A stretch of DNA of 13,327 nt from SIG603 sp963611165 (GCA_963611165.1 CAVDQG010000057.1:1-13327), one strand, 5' to 3'; shown: positions 1-6,164, numbered from the stretch's first letter. The notes: generated by a model not told the origin, from the letters alone. Numbers and translations: made by a program.

Positions 1-190
1 TCGGCTGTCAAAGCCCAACCACGAACGCTACGCGTTCTAAAATGCTTCGCATTTTGGTTAACTTTGACAGCCTTATCTTCTTTTTATATCGCTTCGCTCT
101 GTTTTTCTGTATTTCTCTTCTGCTTCGCTTTTCTCTCGTGGGCTCCGCCCACACCCGCACGCTTTTTGAAAAAAGCGTGGCAAAAACTTT
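1..190 (-). repeat. Hairpin-rich intergenic repeat, copy 1
   Basis: This is an inverted homologue of the copy at 1735-1923 and may begin before the window. Read on the minus strand it holds a 10-bp stem made of CACGCTTTTT and AAAAAGCGTG, then GTGGGC-GGA-GCCCAC, then a branched structure. The branched part has an 11-bp outer stem, GGCTGTCAAAG with CTTTGACAGCC (3-13 and 62-72). It encloses two small hairpins, AAAATGC-GAA-GCATTTT and AACGC-GTA-GCGTT. Open frames across it are by-products of the repeat, because both copies give the same arginine/lysine-rich nonsense peptide. The first long stem lies just beyond the PAP2 gene's stop codon and could help end that transcript. I infer a non-autonomous or structural intergenic element; no transposase is present. 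Confidence 0.75.
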
Positions 191-219
191 TGGGTTATAT
201 TCTCTTTTTTCTCTGTTAT

Positions 220-708
220 TTAAATAAACAAGGTTAAACCGCACAAAACTCCCACGATTGCTCCCACGACAACATCTCTCGGATAATGCACTCCCCCCAG
301 TACTCTCGCTACCGCCAAAAATATTCCGCTGACAATCAGGAACACTCCCATTACCGTAGAATATTTCATCCAGCACATTGCTATCAGAAAGCACGAGAAC
401 ACATGCCTTGACGGGAAACTCTTTCCTTTTGTATTCTTCTTTATTATCGGCTCAATATCAAGCTCTTCGTACGGTCTCTTGAAATTTAATAGTCTTCTCA
501 CCAAACTGAATACCACAAACGGTACTGCCGCTGTTAAAAGTATTCTCAGGAATAATTTCTTATCGGTCAAAAACATCAGCACCAAAAGCAGCGGATAGAG
601 AAAATAGCACAGATATGTCAGTGTTGTATTTAATTTTAGCAGGCTTTCCCTTGCGTTATCGTCCTCTTTCAGCGGTGCTGTCCACTTTTCGTATTGTTCC
701 TTTGTCAT
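220..708 (-). CDS. PAP2-family membrane phosphatase
   Basis: This 162-aa membrane protein belongs to the phosphatidic acid phosphatase type 2 superfamily, whose members remove phosphate from lipid phosphates such as phosphatidic acid or undecaprenyl pyrophosphate. All three motifs are visible: R71-x6-R78-P79, the P99-S-R-H102 signature, and R135-x5-H141-x3-D145 (the first residue of this last motif is Ala instead of the usual Ser). Hydrophobic segments lie at about 30-48, 52-70, 103-112, 117-135 and 146-162. The ATG at 708 follows AGGG by a few bases. It is transcribed divergently from the histidinol-phosphatase gene. Undecaprenyl pyrophosphate recycling is a reasonable guess, but the substrate cannot be read from the sequence. 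Confidence 0.9.
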   Translation of the reverse strand: MTKEQYEKWTAPLKEDDNARESLLKLNTTLTYLCYFLYPLLLVLMFLTDKKLFLRILLTAAVPFVVFSLVRRLLNFKRPYEELDIEPIIKKNTKGKSFPSRHVFSCFLIAMCWMKYSTVMGVFLIVSGIFLAVARVLGGVHYPRDVVVGAIVGVLCGLTLFI

Positions 709-760
709 ATTTCCCTGGTTCCTTTCTCGACTTGTCTAAACTTAATTAGATTTAAAATAG

Positions 761-789
761 ATTATACTCTTTTTAACCTCGTGTTTCAA
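761..789 (-). promoter_or_regulatory. Sigma-A promoter of the PAP2 gene
   Basis: On the minus strand TTGAAA (784-789) and TATAAT (761-766) are separated by exactly 17 bp. The start codon lies about 50 nt downstream. Confidence 0.75.
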
Positions 790-793
790 TTTC

Positions 794-822
794 TTGACGG
801 TTAAATAAATTTATGATATTTT
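794..822 (+). promoter_or_regulatory. Possible promoter of the histidinol-phosphatase gene
   Basis: TTGACG (794-799) is followed after 17 bp by TATTTT (817-822). The -10 is poor; an alternative TATGAT at 812 would leave only a 12-bp spacer. A strong AGGAGG ribosome site (853-858) follows. Confidence 0.35.
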
Positions 823-868
823 GATAGCATATTAGGAAATTATCAAATTATCAGGAGGAAATTCTCTC

Positions 869-1705
869 ATGAGCATAATAAAGGCTAATTTTCATACACA
901 TACTAACTTTTGTGACGGAACCGATACAGCCGAGGATATTGTTAAGCAAGCAATAGATTACGGATTTACCACTCTTGGATTTTCGAGCCATCTCGATCCC
1001 GACCCAACTGTTTCTATTCGTGACTATGACGGATATTTAAAAGAAATTTATCGCTTACAGGAAGCGTATAAAGATAAAATCGAGATACTTTGCGGAGTTG
1101 AGCTTGATAATTTGCTTGATCCGAAATTGGCAGACGGAACAGAATATTATATCGGCTCGAATCATTACTTTAATATCCCCGGAACAGATGAAATTTTGCC
1201 GGTTGATTGTTCTCCCGAAAGAACACTTGAGATTTGCAATAAATACTTTGACGGTGACTTCTATAAATTCGCAAAAAAATATTATGAAGATGAAGCAACG
1301 GTGTGTGACCACTTGCATCCGACATTTATCGGGCATTTTGACCTTGTAACAAGATATACGGATTCACACGGATTTTTCGACACAAGCGATCCGAGGTACA
1401 CAAAGCCGGCATTGGAAGCAATGGAGTACCTTGTGGGAAAAGAGATACCGTTCGAGGTTAATTGCGGCGCAGTGAACAGAGGAAGAAAGAAAGAACTTTA
1501 CCCTGATATGTTTCTCCTGAAACATTTAAAAGAATTTGGCGGAGAAATCATGATAAATTCGGATGCACATCAGAAAGAGTTGCTGAACGGAGCGTTTGAC
1601 GAAGCGGTAAAGGCGGCAATAGAGTGCGGATTTGACCATGTAAATATACTTACAAAGGAAGGCAGCGGAAAGCTTCACTTTAAACAAGTAGGCATTAAAT
1701 ATTGA
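869..1705 (+). CDS. PHP-domain histidinol-phosphatase (HisJ/HisK type)
   Basis: This 278-aa PHP-family metallohydrolase most likely converts L-histidinol phosphate to histidinol, the penultimate stage of histidine synthesis in many Firmicutes. Metal-ligand motifs are in the expected order: H9-T-H11 with D16 at the N terminus, H41 (FSSH), E78 (CGVELD), H156 (GHFDLV), and N-S-D232-A-H234 near the end. The length fits monofunctional PHP histidinol-phosphatases (about 260-280 aa). The ATG follows AGGAGG by 10 nt. No other his gene is adjacent, so it would be a stand-alone gene, and some PHP proteins with this layout act on other phosphoesters. Transcription runs on into the repeat at 1735. Confidence 0.82.
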   Translation: MSIIKANFHTHTNFCDGTDTAEDIVKQAIDYGFTTLGFSSHLDPDPTVSIRDYDGYLKEIYRLQEAYKDKIEILCGVELDNLLDPKLADGTEYYIGSNHYFNIPGTDEILPVDCSPERTLEICNKYFDGDFYKFAKKYYEDEATVCDHLHPTFIGHFDLVTRYTDSHGFFDTSDPRYTKPALEAMEYLVGKEIPFEVNCGAVNRGRKKELYPDMFLLKHLKEFGGEIMINSDAHQKELLNGAFDEAVKAAIECGFDHVNILTKEGSGKLHFKQVGIKY

Positions 1706-1734
1706 AGCAATAAACCATAAAAGCAAAACACAAA

Positions 1735-1923
1735 AATTTTTGCCACGCTTTTTTCAAAAAACGTGCGTGCGTGGGCGGAGCCCACAAGAGAAAATCGAAG
1801 CAGAATAGAAATACAGAAAAACAGAGCGAAGCGATATAAAAAGAAGATAGGCTGTCAAGGGAAACCAAAATCACGAAGTGATTTTAGGGAGCGAAGCGAC
1901 CGTAGCCCAACGAGACAGCCGTC
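1735..1923 (+). repeat. Hairpin-rich intergenic repeat, copy 2
   Basis: This copy is homologous over its whole length to the inverted copy at 1-190. It carries the CACG/CGTG-flanked T6/A6 stem, the unchanged GTGGGC-GGA-GCCCAC hairpin, the shared A/G-rich middle part, and a branched 3' structure closed by GGCTGTC (1852-1858) and GACAGCC. One inner hairpin differs in sequence but not in pairing: AAAATCAC-GAA-GTGATTTT here against AAAATGC-GAA-GCATTTT in copy 1. It begins about 30 nt after the histidinol-phosphatase stop codon. The 69-codon frame inside it is not a gene. Confidence 0.8.
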
Positions 1924-1982
1924 TGTTTTACACAAAGTTAATATAGAAGATATTGAAAAAGCGAAGCGTTAAAAAGAAGAAA

Positions 1983-2038
1983 GGCACAGTGAATACGTCA
2001 AGAATGCGAAGCATTCGCAGACGGACATTCACTGTGCC
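1983..2038. repeat. Long palindromic stem-loop element
   Basis: A perfect 12-bp outer stem, GGCACAGTGAAT (1983-1994) with ATTCACTGTGCC (2027-2038), encloses a 4-bp stem, CGTC (1996-1999) with GACG (2020-2023). An inner hairpin, GAATGC-GAA-GCATTC (2002-2016), completes it. The GC-GAA-GC tip is the same kind as in the repeats at 1-190 and 1735-1923, although the outer stem is different. There is no T-run on either side, so it is not a standard terminator. It probably belongs to a second intergenic repeat family. The ACGGACATT..GTGCCGAA half recurs at 2102-2122. Confidence 0.65.
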
Positions 2039-2253
2039 GAACTATTCAAACTAAGTTAAATTCAGAACGTTAAGATAAAATTAAACATAACCAAAACAAA
2101 GACGGACATTTTCCGTGCCGAATTTTCTACACAAAGATAAATAAAGCCCACCAATAAATCCGCCAAAATTATCCCAAAAAGCAACAATTAAAAATTCTTT
2201 TATTCCATTTGGAAACGCTTTTTGCCCAAACGGAAATACCGATATCACTTTCA
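2039..2253. other. Intergenic stretch, no convincing gene
   Basis: This AT-rich stretch lies between the palindromic element and the metal operon. It holds a short hairpin (ACGGA 2102-2106 with TCCGT 2112-2116) that resembles the 3' half of the preceding palindrome. A minus-strand frame of about 69 codons could start at a GTG near 2290, but it has no good ribosome site and ends inside repeat-like sequence. I see nothing else here. Confidence 0.5.
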
Positions 2254-2282
2254 TTGACTTGATTATTTTGGAGTAGTATATT
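2254..2282 (+). promoter_or_regulatory. Sigma-A promoter of the metal-transport operon
   Basis: TTGACT (2254-2259) and TATATT (2277-2282) are separated by 17 bp, about 70 nt before the HMA-protein start. No clear CsoR-, ArsR- or CopY-type operator palindrome was recognised around it, so the metal signal remains unknown. Confidence 0.6.
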
Positions 2283-2355
2283 ATAGCCACAACGATTAAA
2301 CAAACTTTTAATTGTTAACGAAACAAAATATATAAATTTATCGGAGGATATAATC

Positions 2356-2577
2356 ATGAAAAAGTCTTACAAAATTGATGTCGATTGCGCTAACTGTGCT
2401 CAGAAAATGGAGGATGCGGCTAATGCAACAGCAGGCGTCAAGAGCGCTGTCGTAAATTTCATGCTTCTCAAGATGAATGTCGAGTTTGACGAGGGTGCAG
2501 ATCCTAAGACCGTTATGCCTGAGGTTCTTAAGAACTGCAAAAAGGTTGAGGACGATTGCGAAATCTTCGGTATCTGA
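2356..2577 (+). CDS. Small HMA-domain metal-binding protein (CopZ-like)
   Basis: This is a 73-aa stand-alone heavy-metal-associated domain, expected to carry a soft or transition metal ion in the cytoplasm to the neighbouring ATPase. The metal site is C11-A-N-C14 in the first loop. The rest fits the family's fold and length (about 70 aa). Two further cysteines, C61 and C68, lie near the C terminus and are not part of the usual site. The CANC loop, with Asp rather than Gly-Met before it, fits companions of Zn/Cd-type pumps better than classic copper chaperones. GGAGG sits 8 nt before the ATG. The ATPase starts 98 nt downstream on the same strand, so a shared transcript is likely. Confidence 0.87.
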   Translation: MKKSYKIDVDCANCAQKMEDAANATAGVKSAVVNFMLLKMNVEFDEGADPKTVMPEVLKNCKKVEDDCEIFGI

Positions 2578-2600
2578 TTTTTTCGTCTGTTTGAGTAAGG

Positions 2601-2629
2601 ATATGCCGGGGTTTCTTGCTCCGGCATAT
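2601..2629 (+). terminator. Intercistronic hairpin between HMA protein and ATPase
   Basis: A 9-bp stem, ATATGCCGG with CCGGCATAT, encloses an 11-nt loop. Only a weak T-rich tail (TATTTG) follows. It would act as a partial terminator or an mRNA-stabilising element that makes the HMA protein more abundant than the pump, rather than as a full stop. Confidence 0.45.
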
Positions 2630-2675
2630 TATTTGCAAAAATACATACATATTTTTAGATATAAAGAGGCTTACT

Positions 2676-4601
2676 ATGAATAAAAAGCAGAAAAAGGTAC
2701 TGAAGAGGATAATTATCTCGGCGGTGCTTTTGATTGCAATCACGGTTGCATTTGAGTTTATAACTCTGCCCGATGTTAATATCAGATTTATGAGCTTAAC
2801 CAATCTCGTAAAGTTCATCCTTTATCTTATCCCGTATTTTGTCATCGGCTACGATATATTGATTAAAGCGGGCAAGGGTATAAAGAACCGTCAGCCGTTT
2901 GACGAGTGCTTCCTTATGGCGGTGGCAACGGTAGGTGCGTTTGCGATAGCCTTTGTGGAGCAGAGCGGAGATTACAACGAAGCTGTTGCTGTTATGCTTT
3001 TCTACCAGATAGGAGAGCTTTTCCAGTCGTACGCAGTCGGAAAGAGCCGCAGAAATATAAGCGAGCTTATGGATATTCGCCCCGATTATGCAAATATTGA
3101 GAGTGACGGAGAACTTACTCAGGTCGATCCCGATGAGGTCGAAATCGGCTCTGTTATAATCGTTCAGCCCGGCGAAAAGATTCCGATTGACGGCATTGTG
3201 GTTTCAGGCTCTTCCACACTTAATACATCGGCTCTGACAGGTGAAAGCCTTCCAAGGGGCGTCAAAGAGGGCGAAGAGGTCGTTTCCGGTTCGATAAACC
3301 TTGACGGTGTTCTCAAAATCAAAACGACAAAGGAATTCGGCGATTCAACTGTTTCCAAGATACTCGAGCTTGTTGAGAATGCTTCCTCGAGAAAATCCCG
3401 TTCCGAGGCGTTTATTGCCAAATTCTCGAGAATTTATACACCTGCCGTTTGCTACAGTGCATTGGCTCTTGCAATCATACCCCCGATAGTATCTCTTATA
3501 ATCGGAGTTAATCCCGCTGTAGGCGACTGGGTTTACCGTGCGCTCACTTTCCTTGTTATCTCATGTCCGTGTGCACTTGTTATCAGCATTCCGCTGAGTT
3601 TCTTTGCAGGAATCGGCGGTGCAAGCCACGAGGGTATACTTGTAAAGGGCTCAAATTATCTCGAAACATTGTCCCAGACAAAATATGTCGTGTTTGATAA
3701 AACAGGAACTCTCACAAAGGGAACATTTGAGGTCACGGGCATTCATCACAACAGCATGAGCGAAGAAGAACTTCTTTATCTTGCGGCTCACGCAGAAAGT
3801 GCTTCAAGTCATCCGATTGCAAAATCCGTTAAGGCAGCCTACGGCAAGGAGATTGACAGAAGCAAGGTGAGCGATATTAAAGAAATCAGCGGTCACGGCT
3901 TAACTGCTACTGTTGACGGAAAATTCGTTGCCGCAGGAAACATCAAGCTTATGGATATGCTCGGAATTAAGGCAGACCCGTGCCATAAGGTCGGCACTAT
4001 CATTCATATGGCTGTTGACGGCAAATATGCCGGTCATATAATTATCAGCGATACCGTAAAGGAAACTTCGAAGGAGGCTATCAATACTCTTAAGAAGTCC
4101 GGCGTGAAGAAGACCGTCATGCTAACAGGTGACGCAAAGGCTGTCGGTGAGGCTGTCGCAAAGGAGCTTGGCATAGACGAGGTTTATACAGAGCTTCTTC
4201 CCGGCGACAAGGTCGACAAGCTCGAGGAACTCATCGCAAAGAAAGGCGAGAAAGAGAAGCTTGCCTTTGTCGGTGACGGAATAAATGACGCTCCCGTTCT
4301 CTCGAGAGCAGATATCGGTATAGCAATGGGTGCAATGGGCTCGGATGCGGCTATTGAGGCGGCTGATGTTGTCCTTATGGACGATGACCCCAAGAAGATA
4401 AGCAAGGCGATAAGAATCTCAAGAAAGTGCCTGAGAATAGTTTACGAGAACATCTGGTTTGCTATCGGAATCAAGTTTATATGCCTTGTTCTGGGCGCAC
4501 TCGGTATCGCAAATATGTGGATGGCAATTTTCGCTGATGTAGGAGTTATGGTTCTTGCCGTACTTAATGCGATAAGAGTTCTTTTCGTCAAGAATCTTTA
4601 A
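2676..4601 (+). CDS. cadA: P1B-2-type heavy-metal ATPase (Zn/Cd/Pb export)
   Basis: This 641-aa membrane pump is expected to expel Zn, Cd or Pb ions using ATP. Visible motifs are TGES (188-191, actuator), C297-P-C299 in the ion-binding helix, D341-KTGTLT with the phosphorylated aspartate, SSHP (377-380, nucleotide-binding), TGDAK, and GDGINDAP. The last helices carry ADVGVMVLAVLNA, whose Asp-x-Gly is typical of the Zn/Cd/Pb subgroup; copper pumps have Met/Ser motifs there. There is no N-terminal CxxC domain, and the gene just upstream supplies one as a separate protein. I chose the ATG at 2676, which follows AGAGG by 6 nt. The in-frame upstream extension of 20 codons runs through the intercistronic region and looks non-coding. 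The symbol is a family-level call. Confidence 0.92.
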   Translation: MNKKQKKVLKRIIISAVLLIAITVAFEFITLPDVNIRFMSLTNLVKFILYLIPYFVIGYDILIKAGKGIKNRQPFDECFLMAVATVGAFAIAFVEQSGDYNEAVAVMLFYQIGELFQSYAVGKSRRNISELMDIRPDYANIESDGELTQVDPDEVEIGSVIIVQPGEKIPIDGIVVSGSSTLNTSALTGESLPRGVKEGEEVVSGSINLDGVLKIKTTKEFGDSTVSKILELVENASSRKSRSEAFIAKFSRIYTPAVCYSALALAIIPPIVSLIIGVNPAVGDWVYRALTFLVISCPCALVISIPLSFFAGIGGASHEGILVKGSNYLETLSQTKYVVFDKTGTLTKGTFEVTGIHHNSMSEEELLYLAAHAESASSHPIAKSVKAAYGKEIDRSKVSDIKEISGHGLTATVDGKFVAAGNIKLMDMLGIKADPCHKVGTIIHMAVDGKYAGHIIISDTVKETSKEAINTLKKSGVKKTVMLTGDAKAVGEAVAKELGIDEVYTELLPGDKVDKLEELIAKKGEKEKLAFVGDGINDAPVLSRADIGIAMGAMGSDAAIEAADVVLMDDDPKKISKAIRISRKCLRIVYENIWFAIGIKFICLVLGALGIANMWMAIFADVGVMVLAVLNAIRVLFVKNL

Positions 4602-4642
4602 ATTCATTGTCACGAATAATAATCACGAGTAATACTCATTTT

Positions 4643-4671
4643 CTCCCACCTTTAGGGGTGGGAGATTTTTT
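4643..4671 (+). terminator. Rho-independent terminator of the metal operon
   Basis: The stem CTCCCACC (4643-4650) with GGTGGGAG (4657-4664) is followed by A and six T residues. It separates the ATPase from the first micro-ORF promoter, which begins 24 nt further on. Confidence 0.93.
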
Positions 4672-4694
4672 ATGCTCAAAAAGAGAAAAAACGC

Positions 4695-4740
4695 TTGTCC
4701 GATTTTTGTCCCCTTTGTCTTGATATACTTTAGTCACAAC
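4695..4740 (+). promoter_or_regulatory. Micro-ORF promoter P1 (TTGTCC double-repeat type)
   Basis: TTGTCC (4695-4700) and TTGTCC (4706-4711) repeat with an 11-bp period. TATACT (4724-4729) follows after 12 bp, preceded by TGA (an extended -10), and TCACAAC (4734-4740) follows 4 nt later. The A of TCA falls about 7 nt after the -10, where transcription would start. No normally spaced -35 exists. The layout is identical in P2-P5 and resembles activator sites of the OmpR/PhoB family. Confidence 0.8.
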
Positions 4741-4786
4741 AAAGGAAACAACAAAGAAAAACAAAAAATAAAAAAGGAGAAAAGGT

Positions 4787-4846
4787 ATGGATCCCGAAAT
4801 CAGAGCAAAAGATTTTAAAGGAATTTTAGATTGGATGGACGCTTAA
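4787..4846 (+). CDS. Micro-ORF 1, 19-aa peptide
   Basis: The predicted peptide is MDPEIRAKDFKGILDWMDA, acidic and amphipathic, ending in a Trp-Met-Asp-Ala tail. AAGGAG lies 7 nt before the ATG. It is the only ORF between P1 and P2: its stop is 12 nt before the P2 repeat and no terminator intervenes, so P1 transcripts may run on into the array. I recognise no family. Its support is the promoter, the ribosome site and the array context. Confidence 0.55.
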   Translation: MDPEIRAKDFKGILDWMDA

Positions 4847-4857
4847 TTAAATAGAGC

Positions 4858-4903
4858 TTGTCCCCAAATTGTCCCGAGTGACTTGATAAAATGAAATCAC
4901 AAC
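4858..4903 (+). promoter_or_regulatory. Micro-ORF promoter P2 (TTGTCC double-repeat type)
   Basis: TTGTCC at 4858-4863 and 4869-4874, then 12 bp, TAAAAT (4887-4892) with an upstream TGA, then 4 nt and TCACAAC (4897-4903). Spacing is the same as in P1. Confidence 0.8.
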
Positions 4904-4926
4904 AAACGAAAGAAAAGGAGAACAGG

Positions 4927-5019
4927 ATGAGTCAGGTAACAGAAATCTGTACAGCGTTAGCCGGAAGAATCACAGGAATGTTTGAAGGGGCTTGGCTGTT
5001 CGTAACAAACATCATCTGA
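4927..5019 (+). CDS. Micro-ORF 2, 30-aa hydrophobic peptide
   Basis: The peptide begins MSQVTEICTALAGRI and ends in the hydrophobic stretch GAWLFVTNII, with one cysteine (C8) and almost no charge. AAAAGGAG lies 6 nt before the ATG and 24 nt after the P2 initiation motif. It is the sole ORF of the P2 segment before P3 and has no relative in the window. A membrane-associated or secreted small peptide is possible; no signal peptide or leader cleavage site is evident. Confidence 0.62.
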   Translation: MSQVTEICTALAGRITGMFEGAWLFVTNII

Positions 5020-5035
5020 AACAAAACAAAAAAGC

Positions 5036-5081
5036 TTGTCCCTAAATTGTCACGGACAGCATGATAAAATAAAATCACAAC
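5036..5081 (+). promoter_or_regulatory. Micro-ORF promoter P3 (TTGTCC double-repeat type)
   Basis: TTGTCC (5036-5041) and TTGTCA (5047-5052), then 12 bp, TAAAAT (5065-5070) with an upstream TGA, then 4 nt and TCACAAC (5075-5081). It is the last promoter of this type before the terminator at 7000, so it probably drives micro-ORFs 3 to 15 as one transcript of about 1.95 kb. Confidence 0.8.
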
Positions 5082-5123
5082 AACAAACAAAAAACAATTC
5101 AAAACTGAAAGGAAAAAACAAAA

Positions 5124-5234
5124 ATGACAGTTATCGTAATCGCATCAATCGCATATGTACTCACAGCCGCTGCAGTGGCAGTAAAGCTTAAGACGGCAAA
5201 TTCACCAAGCCATCCGATAGCAAGCTATATGTAA
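5124..5234 (+). CDS. Micro-ORF 3, 36-aa single-helix membrane peptide
   Basis: Residues 2-20 form one hydrophobic, Ala/Val/Ile-rich helix (start MTVIVIASIAYV). Two lysines (K21, K23) and a polar Ser/Pro/His tail follow, consistent with one membrane span. AAAGGA sits about 12 nt before the ATG, a looser ribosome site than most in the array. It resembles micro-ORF 7 in layout (MT start, Ile-Ala, Tyr in mid-helix, Lys after the helix, and a Pro-containing tail), which suggests a shared family. Confidence 0.62.
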   Translation: MTVIVIASIAYVLTAAAVAVKLKTANSPSHPIASYM

Positions 5235-5294
5235 CATAAAATCAATTAAATTAAAATAAAAACATTTAATCAGAAAAGAAAAGGAGAAAAAATT

Positions 5295-5447
5295 ATGATT
5301 AAGGCAATGTCAATTTACACAACGAATTTAAAGCACGCTAAGGACGCAAAGATGGCAAGCATCCGACAAGCAAGAGAAGAATTTAACGACAGAAGAGACG
5401 TGAGACTTTTAAGCTTCGGAAATACGCTTTCACCGACAATGATCTAA
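5295..5447 (+). CDS. Micro-ORF 4, 50-aa basic peptide (MIKAMS family)
   Basis: This is the larger kind of array peptide: 50 aa, starting MIKAMSIYTTN, with a charged helix-like middle (AKDAKMASIRQAREEF), an arginine-rich stretch (DRRDVR) and the tail LSFGNTLSP. AAGGAG lies upstream of the ATG. The same protein recurs as micro-ORF 9 with 36 of 50 residues identical and many silent codon differences, so it is translated and under selection. No cysteine or signal peptide is present. It may be a small intracellular nucleic-acid- or protein-binding protein, but this is not established. Confidence 0.78.
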   Translation: MIKAMSIYTTNLKHAKDAKMASIRQAREEFNDRRDVRLLSFGNTLSPTMI

Positions 5448-5471
5448 AAGAAACCGAAAGGAGGATTTAAA

Positions 5472-5573
5472 ATGGCAGGACTTAACGACAGACCCCGACT
5501 CAAGAAAAACGGACACTGGGGGCCGCCACCTCCGATATGCGGATATATGATTAAAATTAAAGCTAAGAAATGA
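5472..5573 (+). CDS. Micro-ORF 5, 33-aa basic Pro-rich peptide
   Basis: The peptide begins MAGLNDRPRLKK, has the distinctive centre HWGPPPPICGY (residues 15-25, one cysteine at C23) and ends in alternating Lys/Ile and KAKK. AAAGGAGG precedes the ATG at ideal distance. No relative exists in the window. A cationic, Trp/Pro/Gly-containing short peptide has an antimicrobial-like composition, which is only a compositional remark. Confidence 0.6.
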   Translation: MAGLNDRPRLKKNGHWGPPPPICGYMIKIKAKK

Positions 5574-5587
5574 AAGGTAATTAAATT

Positions 5588-5677
5588 ATGAAAAAAGCTA
5601 AAAAAAACTCCCTGTTAGATTCCTACTTCGCATGTTTCGCAAGAACAAGCGTACCGACAAAAGGAAAGACAAGATAA
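5588..5677 (+). CDS. Micro-ORF 6, 29-aa lysine-rich peptide
   Basis: It starts MKKAKKNSLL, has the aromatic centre DSYFACFART (one cysteine, C16) and ends SVPTKGKTR. The ribosome site is weak (AAAGG, about 10 nt upstream), and the ORF follows micro-ORF 5 by 14 nt, so translation may be coupled. A second, overlapping basic frame (5632-5757) leaves the reading frame used here uncertain. Confidence 0.45.
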   Translation: MKKAKKNSLLDSYFACFARTSVPTKGKTR

Positions 5678-5760
5678 AGAAAAAAACTTTCGGCGGATTT
5701 AATATCCGACTGAAGAAAAAGGCGGCGGGAAAGCATTCCGCAGGAAAGAGGAGATAAAAA

Positions 5761-5862
5761 ATGACAGCGATAAGTATGATTGCAATCAGTGTTTATTCGG
5801 CAATTGCCTTGTCGGCAATGATTAAATTTTGGCACGATAAACCGTTAAATTGCAATATGTAA
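5761..5862 (+). CDS. Micro-ORF 7, 33-aa single-helix membrane peptide
   Basis: It starts MTAISMIAISVYSAIALSAM, then a Lys-Phe-Trp-His-Asp-Lys boundary and a short tail with one cysteine. Residues 2-21 form a single membrane helix. AGAGGAG lies just upstream. It resembles micro-ORF 3 and, more weakly, micro-ORF A of the right-hand array (12646), all with an MT start and an Ala/Ile/Ser helix. Confidence 0.62.
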   Translation: MTAISMIAISVYSAIALSAMIKFWHDKPLNCNM

Positions 5863-5891
5863 ATATTAGGAATAACAGAAAGGAGAAAAAG

Positions 5892-5957
5892 ATGGCAGCT
5901 ATAGCAACACTTTTAGGTGCGGCTATCGGAGGAACTTTGGCATACATTTTTGAGTAA
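5892..5957 (+). CDS. Micro-ORF 8, 21-aa glycine-containing hydrophobic peptide
   Basis: The peptide is almost entirely a small-residue helix: it starts MAAIATLLGAAIGG and ends in an aromatic, acidic tail (AYIFE). Spaced Gly and Ala residues are of the kind that pack helices together in membranes. AAAGGAG lies about 9 nt upstream of the ATG. It resembles small membrane-active or membrane-subunit peptides, but no family is recognised. Confidence 0.6.
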   Translation: MAAIATLLGAAIGGTLAYIFE

Positions 5958-6011
5958 TTAAACTGAATAATATAACTAATTAATATAAATAACAAAGAAA
6001 GGAGAACAAGC

Positions 6012-6164
6012 ATGATCAAGGCAATGTCTATTTTTTCTACAAACATGAAAAACGCAAAGGACGCAAGAATGGCAGGCATCAGACAGGCAAGAGAAGAGTT
6101 CAGTGACAGAAGAGAAGTAAGACTCGTAAGCTTCGGCAATATGCTCACACCCGTAACTGTCTAA
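6012..6164 (+). CDS. Micro-ORF 9, 50-aa basic peptide (MIKAMS family)
   Basis: This is a paralogue of micro-ORF 4 at identical length without gaps. It starts MIKAMSIFSTN, with AKDARMAGIRQAREEF in the middle and LVSFGNMLTP near the end. Fourteen residues differ, mostly conservatively (Tyr/Phe, Lys/Arg, Asp/Glu, Leu/Val), and I count about 15 silent codon differences. AAAGGAG lies 8 nt before the ATG. Intact length plus this substitution pattern makes it one of the best-supported coding calls of the array. Confidence 0.8.
   Translation: MIKAMSIFSTNMKNAKDARMAGIRQAREEFSDRREVRLVSFGNMLTPVTV

Noticed and set aside
8..394. 128-codon minus-strand frame overlapping the PAP2 gene end
   Set aside because: Its C-terminal half is a translation of the hairpin repeat, which gives the same Arg/Lys-rich peptide in the other copy, and its other half overlaps the well-supported PAP2 gene out of frame.
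2081..2290. 69-codon minus-strand frame with a hydrophobic segment
   Set aside because: It has only a GTG start with no ribosome site, ends in repeat-like sequence, and overlaps the likely plus-strand promoter of the metal operon. A decayed gene remnant cannot be excluded.
4927..5019. AgrD-like autoinducer precursor (micro-ORF 2, single cysteine)
   Set aside because: It lacks the typical acidic C-terminal recognition region after the cysteine segment, and no AgrB-type protease is nearby.
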